A DNA stretch of 64,000 nt from Acidovorax sp. A79 (GTDB lineage: Bacteria; Pseudomonadota; Gammaproteobacteria; Burkholderiales; Burkholderiaceae_C), in assembly GCF_041154505.1 (NCBI RefSeq), contig NZ_AP028672.1, positions 2,644,501-2,708,500 on the forward strand, in the 5' to 3' direction. Of this stretch, positions 17,186 to 24,793 are shown one piece after another. Below the pieces are notes generated by a model. The model saw only the letters and a list, made by a program, of their open reading frames with translations. It was not told where the DNA came from and searched no databases. A program made the translations under genes and the position numbers. The first letter of the stretch is position 1. Every line of letters begins with the position of its first letter.

Positions 17186-18181
17186 TCAATGGCCTCCCGC
17201 GCTGGAGCTGGCGCCGGGCTTGCGCCCGGCGCGGAACCAGGTCCAGGGGCGGAACAGGCGGTCGCGCCCGACCAGCACCAGCACCACGAGGAACAGGCCG
17301 ATCCAGAACGTCCAGTACTGCGGCGTGACGGAGGAGATCACGTCCTGCAGCAGCTTGAAGCCCACGGCGCCCAGGATGCCGCCGTAGAGCCAGCCCACGC
17401 CGCCGATCACGAGGATCAGCATCACGTCTGCCGAGCGGTGGAACTCGAACAGGTCGAGCGACGCAAAGCCCGTGGTCTGCGTGAGCAGCGCGCCCGCGGC
17501 GCCCGCCAGTGCGGCGGCCAGCGTGTACACCTGCGCCAGCTTGGCCGTGACGGGGATGCCGATGGCCATGGCGCGCAGCCGGTTGTCGCGGATGGCCTTG
17601 AGCGTGGCGCCGAACGGCGACTGCACGATGCGCCGCGCGATGAGGAAGAACACCAGCAGCACGGTGAGCGAATACCACGCCGCCGTGCGCCCGTACAGGT
17701 CGAACTCGAACTGGCCGAGCACCGGGCCCATCACCACGCCCTGCAGGCCGTCGGCACCGCCGGTCAGCCAGTCGAGCTTGTTGGCCAGCTCCAGCATGAT
17801 GAGGCCCACGCCCAGCGTGACCATGAGCCGCGTGAGGTCGGTGCCGCGCATGATGGTGAGCGAGGCCATCGCCCCCAGCACCGTGGCCGCCGCGATGCCC
17901 ACCGCTAGGCCCACCAGCGGGTCGGGCATCACGTGCTTGGCGAACAGCGCCGCCGCATAGCCGCCCAGGCCGAAAAAGGCCGCATGGCCCAACGACACGA
18001 TGCCGGTGTAGCCCAGGATCAGGTCCAGCGACAGGGCGAACAGCGCCACGATGGCGATCTCGTTGATGATGAGCGCATGGCTGGGCAGCGCCAGCGGCGC
18101 CACGAAGGCCAGGATCCAGAAGATGGGTTCCCACCAGCGAAAGCGCCGGGCCTTCAAGAGGATGGAGGTCTGAGCGTTCAT
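17186..18181 (-). CDS. livM: branched-chain-type ABC transporter permease LivM
   Basis: A 331-residue inner-membrane permease with about nine hydrophobic segments. The LIV permease motif GYTGIVSLGHAAFFGLGGYAAA lies around residues 58-79 and the ATPase-contact loop ALKAIRDNRLRAMAIGI around 205-221. The start at 18181 (MNAQTSILLKARRF) directly follows the livH stop and its AAGGGAGGG ribosome site; the ATG at 18205 lies inside livH and is less likely. Confidence 0.93.
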   Translation of the reverse strand: MNAQTSILLKARRFRWWEPIFWILAFVAPLALPSHALIINEIAIVALFALSLDLILGYTGIVSLGHAAFFGLGGYAAALFAKHVMPDPLVGLAVGIAAATVLGAMASLTIMRGTDLTRLMVTLGVGLIMLELANKLDWLTGGADGLQGVVMGPVLGQFEFDLYGRTAAWYSLTVLLVFFLIARRIVQSPFGATLKAIRDNRLRAMAIGIPVTAKLAQVYTLAAALAGAAGALLTQTTGFASLDLFEFHRSADVMLILVIGGVGWLYGGILGAVGFKLLQDVISSVTPQYWTFWIGLFLVVLVLVGRDRLFRPWTWFRAGRKPGASSSAGGH

Positions 18182-18182
18182 C

Positions 18183-19055
18183 TCATTTCCCTCCCTTGCG
18201 GACAAACAGGCCCTGGGGCCGCCAGATCAAAATCACGATCATGAGGCTGTACACGATGAAGGCACCCAGCTTGGGGATGTAGTACTTGCCCGCCACGTCG
18301 GCGATGCCCAGCAGCAGCGCGGCCAGCAGCGGGCCGGTGATGGACGAGGTGCCGCCCACCGCCACCACGATCAAAAAGTAGATCATGAACTTGAGCGGAA
18401 AGCTCGGATCGAGCCCCAGCACCTCGGCGCCCAGCGCTCCGCCCAGCCCCGCCAGGCCCGAGCCGAACGCGAAGGTGGACAAAAACACGATGTTCACGTT
18501 GATGCCCATGCCGGCGGCCACGCGCTGGTCGTCCACGCTGGCGCGCAGGCGGCTGCCGAAGCGGGTCCTGGCCAGCACGTACTGCAGCCCTACCGTGAGC
18601 GCCGCGCACACCGCGATGATGAACAGCCGGTAGTGCCCCATGCCCAGCATGAAGGCGCCGCTGCCGATCTCGGTGCGGCCCTTGAGCCATTCGGGCAGCT
18701 GCATGATCTGCTGCGTGGAGCCCACGAAGTAGTCCACGCTGGCCACGGCCATGAAGACCAGCCCGATGGAGAACAGCACCTGGTCCAGGTGTGCCTTGTT
18801 GTAGAGCGGCCGGTACAGCGTGCGCTCCAGGACCGCCCCCAGCAACGCCGTGCCGACAAAGGCCAGAGGCAGGCACACCAGAAACGGCACGCCCAGCCGC
18901 TGCATCAGCAGCACCGTGATGTACCCGCCCGCCATGGCAAAGGCACCGTGCGCCAGGTTGATGAAGTTCATCAACCCCATGGTCACGGCCAGGCCCACCG
19001 CCAGGATGAACAGCAGCATGCCGTAGGCAACGCCGTCGAAAAGAATGGTCAGCAT
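18183..19055 (-). CDS. livH: branched-chain-type ABC transporter permease LivH
   Basis: A 290-residue inner-membrane permease with about eight hydrophobic segments. MGLMNFINLAHGAFAMAGGY near residues 26-45 is the LivH signature, and the ATPase-contact loop is FGSRLRASVDDQRVAAGMGI. It forms the channel with LivM. A 335-bp repeat-filled gap separates it from the binding-protein gene upstream, which may allow separate levels of expression for the binding protein and the membrane part. Confidence 0.93.
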   Translation of the reverse strand: MLTILFDGVAYGMLLFILAVGLAVTMGLMNFINLAHGAFAMAGGYITVLLMQRLGVPFLVCLPLAFVGTALLGAVLERTLYRPLYNKAHLDQVLFSIGLVFMAVASVDYFVGSTQQIMQLPEWLKGRTEIGSGAFMLGMGHYRLFIIAVCAALTVGLQYVLARTRFGSRLRASVDDQRVAAGMGINVNIVFLSTFAFGSGLAGLGGALGAEVLGLDPSFPLKFMIYFLIVVAVGGTSSITGPLLAALLLGIADVAGKYYIPKLGAFIVYSLMIVILIWRPQGLFVRKGGK

Positions 19056-19103
19056 GAAATCACTTCAATGAAGACGAACAAGAGTCATGGGCTCGTGCAC
19101 GGC

Positions 19104-19205
19104 GCCCTGGCTTCGGCAGGCTCAGCCTGAACGGGTGGTGCCACTCCACAAGCTCAGCCTGAACGGTGACGCCCTGGCTTCGACATGCTCAGCCCGAACG
19201 GGTGG
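19104..19205. repeat. tandem CTTCG-CTCAGCC-GAACGG repeats
   Basis: Two near-identical 35-bp units (19104-19138 and 19171-19205) read GCCCTGGCTTCG, a short variable part, GCTCAGCC(T/C)GAACGGGTGG. A more diverged unit with AAGCTCAGCCTGAACGG lies between them. The units match a short repeat very common in betaproteobacterial intergenic DNA. They are the only tandem occurrence in the window. Confidence 0.75.
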
Positions 19206-19337
19206 AGGAAAGAGGGCCACCGACCCCAAAAACTGGCACGCCCCACACCGGATGGAAAACCGCCCCCGCCCGCAACAACCGGCGCGCCCCAGGCCAGTGC
19301 CACCGTGGAACTGGCTTCGCCAGGCCACGGGTGGCGT

Positions 19338-19377
19338 CCCCCTCCGGGGGAAGGCGCGAAGCGACTCAGGGGGGCTT
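19338..19377. repeat. G-run dispersed repeat, copy B
   Basis: CCCCCTCCGGGGG (19338-19350) is a tight hairpin; it is followed by AAGGCGCGAAGCG and ACTCAGGGGGG to 19377. The core agrees with copy A at 11927-11956 at nearly every base. It begins about 12 bp past the stop of the binding-protein gene (19390), so it may stabilise or end that transcript. Confidence 0.7.
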
Positions 19378-19389
19378 CCTATCCCGGGG

Positions 19390-20577
19390 TTACTTGGTTT
19401 TTCCGGGGTCCTTCACATCCTTGATCACATCGAACTCCACGTTGTACAGCTGCCCATTCACGCGCTCCACCTTGCGCAGGTACACGTTCTGCACGATGTC
19501 GCGGGTCTGCGCGTCGATGAACACCGGGCCGCGCGGGCTTTCAAAAACCTGGCCCTTCATGGCGGCCAGCAGCGCGTCGCCACCACCCGCGCCCTTGGTG
19601 GTGCGCAGCGCTTCGTAGATCACGCGCATGCCGTCGTAGCCGCCCACGGCCATGAAGTTGGGGCGCAGGCCCTTGTTGGCCTTCTCGAAGGCATCCACGA
19701 ACTTCTTGTTCAGCGGCGAGGGGTGCGCGGCCGAGTAGTGGTGCGAGGTGACCACGCCCAGGGCGCCGTCGCCCATGTCGTTGAGCTGGTCGTCATCGGT
19801 CACGTCGCCAGTGGCGATGAGCTTGATGCCGGCCTTGTCCATGCCGCGTTCCAGGAACTGCTTCATCACCGCGGCGCCCGCGCCCGAGGGCACGAACACG
19901 AACAGCGCGTCGGGCTTGGCGTCGCGCACCTTCTGCAGGAAGGGCGCGAAGTCGGGGTTGCGCAGCGGCACGCGCAGGGCCTCGGTCACCTGGCCGCCGT
20001 TGAACGTGAGGCGCTGGTTGAAGTACTTCTCGGCGTCGATGCCGGGGCCATAGTCGCTCACCAGCGTCACCACCTTCTTGATGCCGTTCTTGGGCGCCCA
20101 GTCGGCCAGGGCGACCGACACCTGGGGCAGCGTGAAGCTGCTGCGCACCACGTAGGGCGATGCCTCGGTGATGCTCGACGTGGCGGCCGCCATCACCACC
20201 AGCGGGGTCTTGGACTGCGTGGCCAGCGGCGCCGTGGCCATGGCCGACGGCGTGATGCCCATGCCGGCGAGCACGTTCACCTTCTCGTTCACCACCAGTT
20301 CCTGGGCCAGGCGGCGCGTCACGTCGGGCAGGCTGGTGTCGTCCTTGATGATGAGCTGCACCTTCTTGCCGGCCACGGTGTCGCCGTTCTGCGCCATGTA
20401 GAGCTTGGCGGCGGCCTCGATCTGGCGCCCCGTGGTGGCCTGCTGGCCTGTCATGGGCAGGATGAGGCCGATCTTGAAGACGTTGTCCTGCGCCGACGCG
20501 GGCACGGCGGCCAGGAGGCCTGCGGACAAAGCCAGGGCGGCAGCGGCCGAGGCGCGAAGAAGGTGGCGTTTTTGCAT
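19390..20577 (-). CDS. LIV-type ABC transporter periplasmic substrate-binding protein
   Basis: A 395-residue secreted protein with a signal peptide (MQKRHLLRASAAAALALSAGLLAAVPASAQ) and the Leu/Ile/Val-binding type 1 fold: FKIGLILPMTGQQATTGRQIEAA, PLVVMAAATSSITEASPYVVRSSF, VGGYDGMRVIYEAL and GPVFIDAQTRDIVQNVYLRKVE. It feeds the LivHMGF genes downstream. Similar proteins bind aromatic acids. An AGGAGA ribosome site and a TGTATACA palindrome lie just upstream, suggesting control by the GntR regulator next door. Confidence 0.92.
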   Translation of the reverse strand: MQKRHLLRASAAAALALSAGLLAAVPASAQDNVFKIGLILPMTGQQATTGRQIEAAAKLYMAQNGDTVAGKKVQLIIKDDTSLPDVTRRLAQELVVNEKVNVLAGMGITPSAMATAPLATQSKTPLVVMAAATSSITEASPYVVRSSFTLPQVSVALADWAPKNGIKKVVTLVSDYGPGIDAEKYFNQRLTFNGGQVTEALRVPLRNPDFAPFLQKVRDAKPDALFVFVPSGAGAAVMKQFLERGMDKAGIKLIATGDVTDDDQLNDMGDGALGVVTSHHYSAAHPSPLNKKFVDAFEKANKGLRPNFMAVGGYDGMRVIYEALRTTKGAGGGDALLAAMKGQVFESPRGPVFIDAQTRDIVQNVYLRKVERVNGQLYNVEFDVIKDVKDPGKTK

Positions 20578-20908
20578 CGTTGTCTCCTGTGGAATGTCGT
20601 TGTATACAGCAACTGCTGGCCGGAGTTTGGAGCGTGGGGCGTCATTTCACAAGTGGGATTTCCGACTTTTAGATATCGCCAAATGGGATAACTAAGCCTT
20701 CCGCTGGGTGCCCTGGGGCGGCACCCTGTCCTTCGGGCGCAGAGGGCAGCCACGGGCTGGGGCCAACCCGGACTCGCCGGGGCCGCGCCCGCCTGCTTCA
20801 TGCGCGGCACCCTGGAGGGCCGACAAAAGTCCACATCGCCGCAGTATCAAAAAGATAGCTGCTGGCGCTTTCCACATATGCCCCGAACCCCATTTTTCCG
20901 CCCAAGAA
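20578..20908. other. 331-bp intergenic region with operator and hairpins
   Basis: No gene is visible. From the binding-protein start outward it holds the TGTATACA operator (20601-20608), an AT-rich stretch (about 20640-20700) that probably includes the promoter, a hairpin GGGTGCC-CTGGGGC-GGCACCC (20706-20726), and a degenerate copy of the two-hairpin element (GTATC-AAAAA-GATAGC, about 20844-20862) just past the GntR stop. Confidence 0.6.
20601..20608. promoter_or_regulatory. TGTATACA operator, binding-protein/liv promoter
   Basis: A perfect 8-bp palindrome inside the larger GTTGTATACAGCAAC, 23 bp before the binding-protein start. The same octamer occurs upstream of the GntR gene and upstream of vanA, and was not noticed in other intergenic regions of the window. 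The position near the expected transcription start fits repression by the GntR/FCD protein. Confidence 0.6.
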
Positions 20909-21688
20909 TCACCCGCGCTCGCGGATGAGCCCCACCCCCGGCAGCCCCTGCACCTGCGCCGCCTGCACGGCCGCCAGCAGGTTGCGCCGGGTGATGCGCG
21001 AGTGTTCGCGCATGATGGCCTCCGCCCGCGCGCCCTCGCGACGTTCGATGGCATCCAGGGCCTGGCGGTGCTGGTCCTGCGCCACCACCAGCATGTCGCG
21101 CGCCGCGTGCGAATGCGTCTGGACCACCACGAAGGCCGAGGGCGACGCGAAGGGCAGGCCCTTGACGCGGTCCAGCTCGCGTGCAATGACATCGCTGCCC
21201 ACCATGCGGCTGAGCAGCAGGTGAAAACGCGCGTTGAGCTCCACGTAGCGCGCGAAGCCCTCGTCGTCCAGCGTGCGCGGAACCAGGGCGGCATCGATGT
21301 CGTCCAGGCAGGCGTGGGCCTGGGCCAGCACGGCGGCCTCCACGCCGCGCTCGGCGGCCAGGCGCGCGGCCAGCCCTTCCATGGTGCCGCGCAATTCGAT
21401 GGCATCGGCGACATCCGTCTCGGAGAAGGTGCGCACCGCATACCCGCCCCCGGGCAGCCGGTGCAAAAGCCCTTCCTGCTCCAGCCGCATCAGCGCCGCG
21501 CGGATGGGCGTGCGCGACACCCCCAGTTTTTCCACGAGCGTCAGTTCGGCGATGCGCGCACCGCCCGGCAGCTCGCCCGCCAGGATCATCTCGCGCAGCC
21601 GCAACTGCGCCTTCACGGCCTGGGAGGCGCCCGCGTCAGCCACGGGGGAAGGACCGGAAGCGGTCACGGGGTCGTCGTTCAGATTCAT
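20909..21688 (-). CDS. vanR: GntR-family (FCD) regulator, probable vanillate-responsive repressor
   Basis: A 259-residue regulator. The winged helix is at about residues 25-90 (LRLREMILAGELPGGARIAELTLVEKLGVSRTPIRAALMRLEQEGLL); the C-terminal FCD ligand domain has DVADAIELRGTMEGLAARLA and metal-type His/Asp residues (ARFHLLLSRMVG). The start at 21688 (MNLNDDPV) has GGAG nine bases upstream. It is divergent from vanAB and upstream of the transporter operon, with a shared palindrome at all three promoters. The symbol is based on this context; the effector is not proven. Confidence 0.82.
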   Translation of the reverse strand: MNLNDDPVTASGPSPVADAGASQAVKAQLRLREMILAGELPGGARIAELTLVEKLGVSRTPIRAALMRLEQEGLLHRLPGGGYAVRTFSETDVADAIELRGTMEGLAARLAAERGVEAAVLAQAHACLDDIDAALVPRTLDDEGFARYVELNARFHLLLSRMVGSDVIARELDRVKGLPFASPSAFVVVQTHSHAARDMLVVAQDQHRQALDAIERREGARAEAIMREHSRITRRNLLAAVQAAQVQGLPGVGLIRERG

Positions 21689-21765
21689 GGGGGGAGCTCC
21701 ACGCCCGGCCTTGCGCAGGCCAGCGAAGAAATACACAGACAGAGGCGCCATGTTGCGCCCCTCAA

Positions 21766-21773
21766 TGTATACA
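21766..21773. promoter_or_regulatory. TGTATACA operator, GntR gene promoter
   Basis: A perfect palindrome (AATGTATACAGAAAT context) 78 bp upstream of the chosen GntR start and 107 bp from the vanA-proximal copy. The spacing of two sites across the divergent region would allow autoregulation and control of vanA by one protein. Confidence 0.6.
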
Positions 21774-21872
21774 GAAATTTCCCCCTGGATTCACAACACG
21801 CCCAGCAAAATCAATCAAAACAACAACTTATAGGCCATGCCAATGTGCGATAGCTGATTTCGCTGATTTTTA

Positions 21873-21880
21873 TGTATACA
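21873..21880. promoter_or_regulatory. TGTATACA operator, vanA promoter
   Basis: A perfect palindrome in the context TTTATGTATACAGCGCC, 97 bp before the vanA start. The AT-rich flank (about 21840-21880) is the likely vanA promoter region. Confidence 0.6.
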
Positions 21881-21976
21881 GCGCCGCCGGCATTTCGCAC
21901 AATTCGGACCAACGCCCAGGCTTTGCGGCCGTGCCGCCCCGGGCCCCACGACCCCCACAGAAAGAGACAAACCGCC

Positions 21977-23023
21977 ATGTATCCCAAGAACGCCTGGTAC
22001 GTCGCCTGCACACCCGACGAAATCGCGGACAAGCCCCTGGGCCGCACCATCTGCGGCGAGAAGATCGTGTTCTACCGCCCCGCGCCCGACCAGGTCGCCG
22101 CGCTCGACGACTTCTGCCCCCACCGGGGCGCACCGCTGTCGCTGGGCACCGTGTGCGACGGCCACCTGCAATGCGGCTACCACGGCCTGCGGGTGGAATG
22201 CACGGGCAAGTCGGTGTCCATGCCCGGCCAGCGCGTGCAGGGGTTTCCCAAGGCGCGCAGCTTTCCGGTGGTGGAGCGCTACGGCTTCATCTGGGTGTGG
22301 CCCGGCGACGCGGCCCAGGCGGACCCGGCCACCATCCACCACCTGCCCTGGGCCGACAACCCCGAATGGGCCTATGGCGGCGGGCTGTACCACATCGCCT
22401 GCGACTACCGCCTGATGATCGACAACCTGATGGACCTCACGCACGAGACCTACGTGCATGCCACCAGCATCGGGCAAAAGGAAATCGACGAGGTGCCCTG
22501 CAAGACCCGCGTGGAGGGCGACGAGGTCATCACCAGCCGCTTCATGGAAGGCATCGAAGCCCCGCCGTTCTGGAAGATGGCGCTGCGCATGAACGGCCTG
22601 CCCGACGACCAGCCCGTGGACCGCTGGCAGATCTGCCACTTCACGCCACCGAGCCACGTGCTGATCGAAGTGGGCGTGGCGCTGGCCGGCCACGGTGGCT
22701 ACGACGCGCCGGCCGACAAGAAGGCGTCGAGCATCGTGGTGGACTTCATCACGCCCGAGACCGAGACCTCCATCCACTACTTCTGGGGCATGGCGCGCAA
22801 CTTCAAGCCGCAGGACCCGTCGCTCACCACGCAGATCCGCGAGGGCCAGGGCAAGATCTTTGCCGAAGACCAGCAAATGCTGGAGCTGCAGCAGCAGAAC
22901 CTGCTGCGCTACCCCGAGCGCAAGCTGCTCATGCTCAACATCGACGCGGGCGGCGTGCAATCGCGCAAGGTGCTGGACCGCGCCCTGGCGGCCGAACGCG
23001 CGCCCGCGGAGCAGCCGGCATGA
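21977..23023 (+). CDS. vanA: vanillate O-demethylase, oxygenase subunit
   Basis: A 348-residue Rieske non-haem iron oxygenase that converts vanillate to protocatechuate and formaldehyde. The Rieske cluster ligands are Cys47, His49, Cys66 and His69 (CPHRGAP...CGYHG). The mononuclear iron ligands are His156 and His161 with bridging Asp153 (DLTHETYVH). The start at 21977 (MYPKNAWYVAC) is the conserved VanA N-terminus. It overlaps vanB by 4 bp (ATGA). Confidence 0.95.
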   Translation: MYPKNAWYVACTPDEIADKPLGRTICGEKIVFYRPAPDQVAALDDFCPHRGAPLSLGTVCDGHLQCGYHGLRVECTGKSVSMPGQRVQGFPKARSFPVVERYGFIWVWPGDAAQADPATIHHLPWADNPEWAYGGGLYHIACDYRLMIDNLMDLTHETYVHATSIGQKEIDEVPCKTRVEGDEVITSRFMEGIEAPPFWKMALRMNGLPDDQPVDRWQICHFTPPSHVLIEVGVALAGHGGYDAPADKKASSIVVDFITPETETSIHYFWGMARNFKPQDPSLTTQIREGQGKIFAEDQQMLELQQQNLLRYPERKLLMLNIDAGGVQSRKVLDRALAAERAPAEQPA

Positions 23024-23985
23024 CCGCGCAGGAGACCCTGCAGGTCCGCGTGGCCAGCAAGCGGGCCGAGGCCGAAGGCATCGCCAGCTTCGAGCTGGCG
23101 CGCGTGGACGGCGCGGCGCTGCCCCCTTTCAGCGCGGGCTCGCACATCGACGTGCACCTGCCCGGGGGGCTGACCCGGCAGTACTCGCTGTGCAACGCCT
23201 CGCACGAATCGCACCGCTACCGCATCGCGGTGCTGCGCGACCCCGCTTCGCGTGGCGGCTCGGTTGCCATGCACGACAGCGTGCACGAGGGCGACGTGAT
23301 CACCATCAGCACGCCGCGCAACCACTTCGCGCTGCACCCGGCGCAGCGCACGCTGCTCCTGGCGGGCGGCATCGGCGTGACGCCGCTGCTGTGCATGGCC
23401 GACCGGCTGGCGCACACGGGCGCCGACTTCACGCTGCACTACTGCACCCGCTCGGCCGAACGCACGGCGTTCGCCGGCGAGATCGCGGCCTCGGCCATGG
23501 CGCCGCACACGCAGTTCCACTTCGATGCGGGCGCTCCCGGCCAGAAGCTCGACCTGCCCGCGGCGCTGGCCGGCCCCGGGCCCGACAAGCGCCTGTATGT
23601 GTGCGGCCCCCCGGGCTTCATCGACCACGTGGTGACCACCGCCAAGGCCCTGGGCTGGCCGCAGGACCATATCCACCTCGAATACTTTGGCACCCCCGCG
23701 CAGGACACCTCGGGCGATCAGGACTTTGACGTGCGCATTGCCAGCACCGGCAAGGTCTACCGCATTGCCTGCGATGTGTCGGTGGTGGAGGCCCTGCGCA
23801 GCGAAGGCATCGACATCCTGACCTCGTGCGAGCAGGGCGTGTGCGGCACCTGCCTCACGCGCGTGCTGGAGGGCGAGGTGGACCACCGGGACATGTACCT
23901 CACCGACGAAGAAAAAGCGGGCAACGAGCAGTTCATGCCCTGTTGCTCGCGCGCGCGCAGCAAGCTGCTGGTGCTGGATCTGTGA
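23020..23985 (+). CDS. vanB: vanillate O-demethylase, ferredoxin reductase subunit
   Basis: A 321-residue electron-transfer partner of VanA. A flavin domain comes first (HLPGGLTRQYSLCNA, the RxYS flavin motif), then an NAD domain (LLLAGGIGVTPLLCMA; LYVCGPPGFID), and last a plant-type 2Fe-2S ferredoxin domain with CEQGVCGTC from about residue 270 and a final Cys in FMPCCSRA. It passes electrons from NADH to VanA. Translation is coupled to vanA. Confidence 0.95.
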   Translation: MTAQETLQVRVASKRAEAEGIASFELARVDGAALPPFSAGSHIDVHLPGGLTRQYSLCNASHESHRYRIAVLRDPASRGGSVAMHDSVHEGDVITISTPRNHFALHPAQRTLLLAGGIGVTPLLCMADRLAHTGADFTLHYCTRSAERTAFAGEIAASAMAPHTQFHFDAGAPGQKLDLPAALAGPGPDKRLYVCGPPGFIDHVVTTAKALGWPQDHIHLEYFGTPAQDTSGDQDFDVRIASTGKVYRIACDVSVVEALRSEGIDILTSCEQGVCGTCLTRVLEGEVDHRDMYLTDEEKAGNEQFMPCCSRARSKLLVLDL

Positions 23986-23991
23986 AATTGA

Positions 23992-24055
23992 CCTCCCCCT
24001 GAGTCGCCCGTGGCTCCGTCCTCCTGAAGGGGGACGGAGCCCCCGAAGCGGGGCG
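23992..24055. repeat. G-run dispersed repeat, copy C (inverted)
   Basis: Starts CTCCCCCTGAGTCGC, the reverse complement of the CTCAGGGGG end of copies A and B, then forms a hairpin GGCTCCGTC (24012-24020) / GACGGAGCC (24033-24041). It follows the vanB stop by a few bases and could serve as the 3' end of the vanAB transcript. Confidence 0.6.
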
Positions 24056-24146
24056 GTTGTTGCTTGGGCGGGCCTCGCGGGGGGCACGCCCAGCTCATGC
24101 ACCCGCTCCAGGACAAACACCAGGCTCCTGGAAAAGCTCCTGAATT

Positions 24147-24180
24147 TATAGCTGCCAGCGCTTATCCATCAAGCGCTGGC
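24147..24180. repeat. two-hairpin dispersed element, copy 4
   Basis: The perfect 10-bp stem GCCAGCGCTT (24154-24163) / AAGCGCTGGC (24171-24180) with loop ATCCATC is the best-preserved second hairpin in the window. The first hairpin is reduced to TTATAGC at 24146. It sits between the convergent vanB and HPF-like genes, 19 bp past the HPF stop. Confidence 0.75.
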
Positions 24181-24198
24181 GGCCAATTTCATTCAAAA

Positions 24199-24549
24199 CT
24201 ACTCTTCCACCGCCGTCCGGATGGTGTCGCGGCCGTGGCGGTCCTTGGCCCGGCCCAGGTCGGTATCGAGGGCGCGGCCCAGCTTGTCGGCGGCACCGAT
24301 GAAGGCGTTGGCCATCTTGTCGGCTTCGTCGGTCACGGTGATGGGCTGGCGACCCGTCACGCGCGCTTCGATGCGGCAGCGCTTGTCGTTGGCGCCGGAC
24401 TTGCCCGCATCCAGGTCCGACAGAAACACCTCCAGCCGCGTGACGTGATCCTGAAAGCGCGACAGGCGGCTTCTGGATTCATCCGTGATCCACTGCGCGA
24501 GCGACTCGCCGCCGTGGATGTGGTCGTCTGTGTTGACGTGTACTTGCAT
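24199..24549 (-). CDS. ribosome-hibernation (HPF/RaiA-type) domain protein
   Basis: A 116-residue protein of the sigma-54-modulation/HPF fold: a first strand MQVHVNTDDHIHG, a helix ALAQWITDESRSRLSRFQDHVTRLEVFLSDLDAG, then RCRIEARVTGRQPITVTDEADKMANAFIGAADKLGRALDTDLGR. The protein has no long C-terminal dimerisation tail, so it is the short type. HPF-fold proteins bind the ribosome under stress; some solitary paralogues have not been tested. A clean AAAGGAACC site precedes the ATG at 24549. Confidence 0.82.
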   Translation of the reverse strand: MQVHVNTDDHIHGGESLAQWITDESRSRLSRFQDHVTRLEVFLSDLDAGKSGANDKRCRIEARVTGRQPITVTDEADKMANAFIGAADKLGRALDTDLGRAKDRHGRDTIRTAVEE

Positions 24550-24793
24550 CGGGGTTCCTTTCAGATGACGTTGCTTGAGAAACCTGTCTGACTGGGAGTC
24601 GTCGGCTGCGGATTGGCCGCAGCGGTCCATTTTTTTACCGTCTTTGGCCCCATGGCTCGGCCATGGGGCTGCAAATCCAGCAAAACCATCCTCGCTGGGC
24701 CAATCTTCGCTTCGACGCTCCAGGTCAGACAGGCTCCTGACCCCATGATGGCACCGCGGGCCATGTCCCCGGTGAATACATGTCAAAACATCC
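24550..24793. other. 244-bp leader region with a perfect 10-bp hairpin
   Basis: Between the HPF-like gene and the cyclase stop. It contains the perfect inverted repeat GCCCCATGGC (24647-24656) / GCCATGGGGC (24660-24669) with a 3-base loop, and no long T run on either side. A 67-codon open frame on the minus strand (24561-24764) has no recognisable similarity and is not called as a gene. The hairpin may act in the HPF leader RNA or as a binding site. Confidence 0.45.

Larger units (their letters stand above)
19056..19389. other. 334-bp gap filled with dispersed repeats
   Basis: No gene is visible between livH and the binding-protein gene. The gap contains the tandem CTTCG...CTCAGCC elements, a TGGCTTCGCCA hairpin near 19311, and a G-run repeat just past the binding-protein stop. 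All are described separately. Repeats of this kind within an operon often lower downstream expression. Confidence 0.7.

Noticed and set aside
19104..19205. Short tandem units considered as a CRISPR array
   Set aside because: Only two to three units, with degenerate ends and no spacers of constant length; they match common intergenic repeats and no cas gene is near.
24561..24764. 67-codon minus-strand frame upstream of the HPF-like gene
   Set aside because: No ribosome site of note, no similarity, and it crosses a perfect hairpin. Not supported as a gene.
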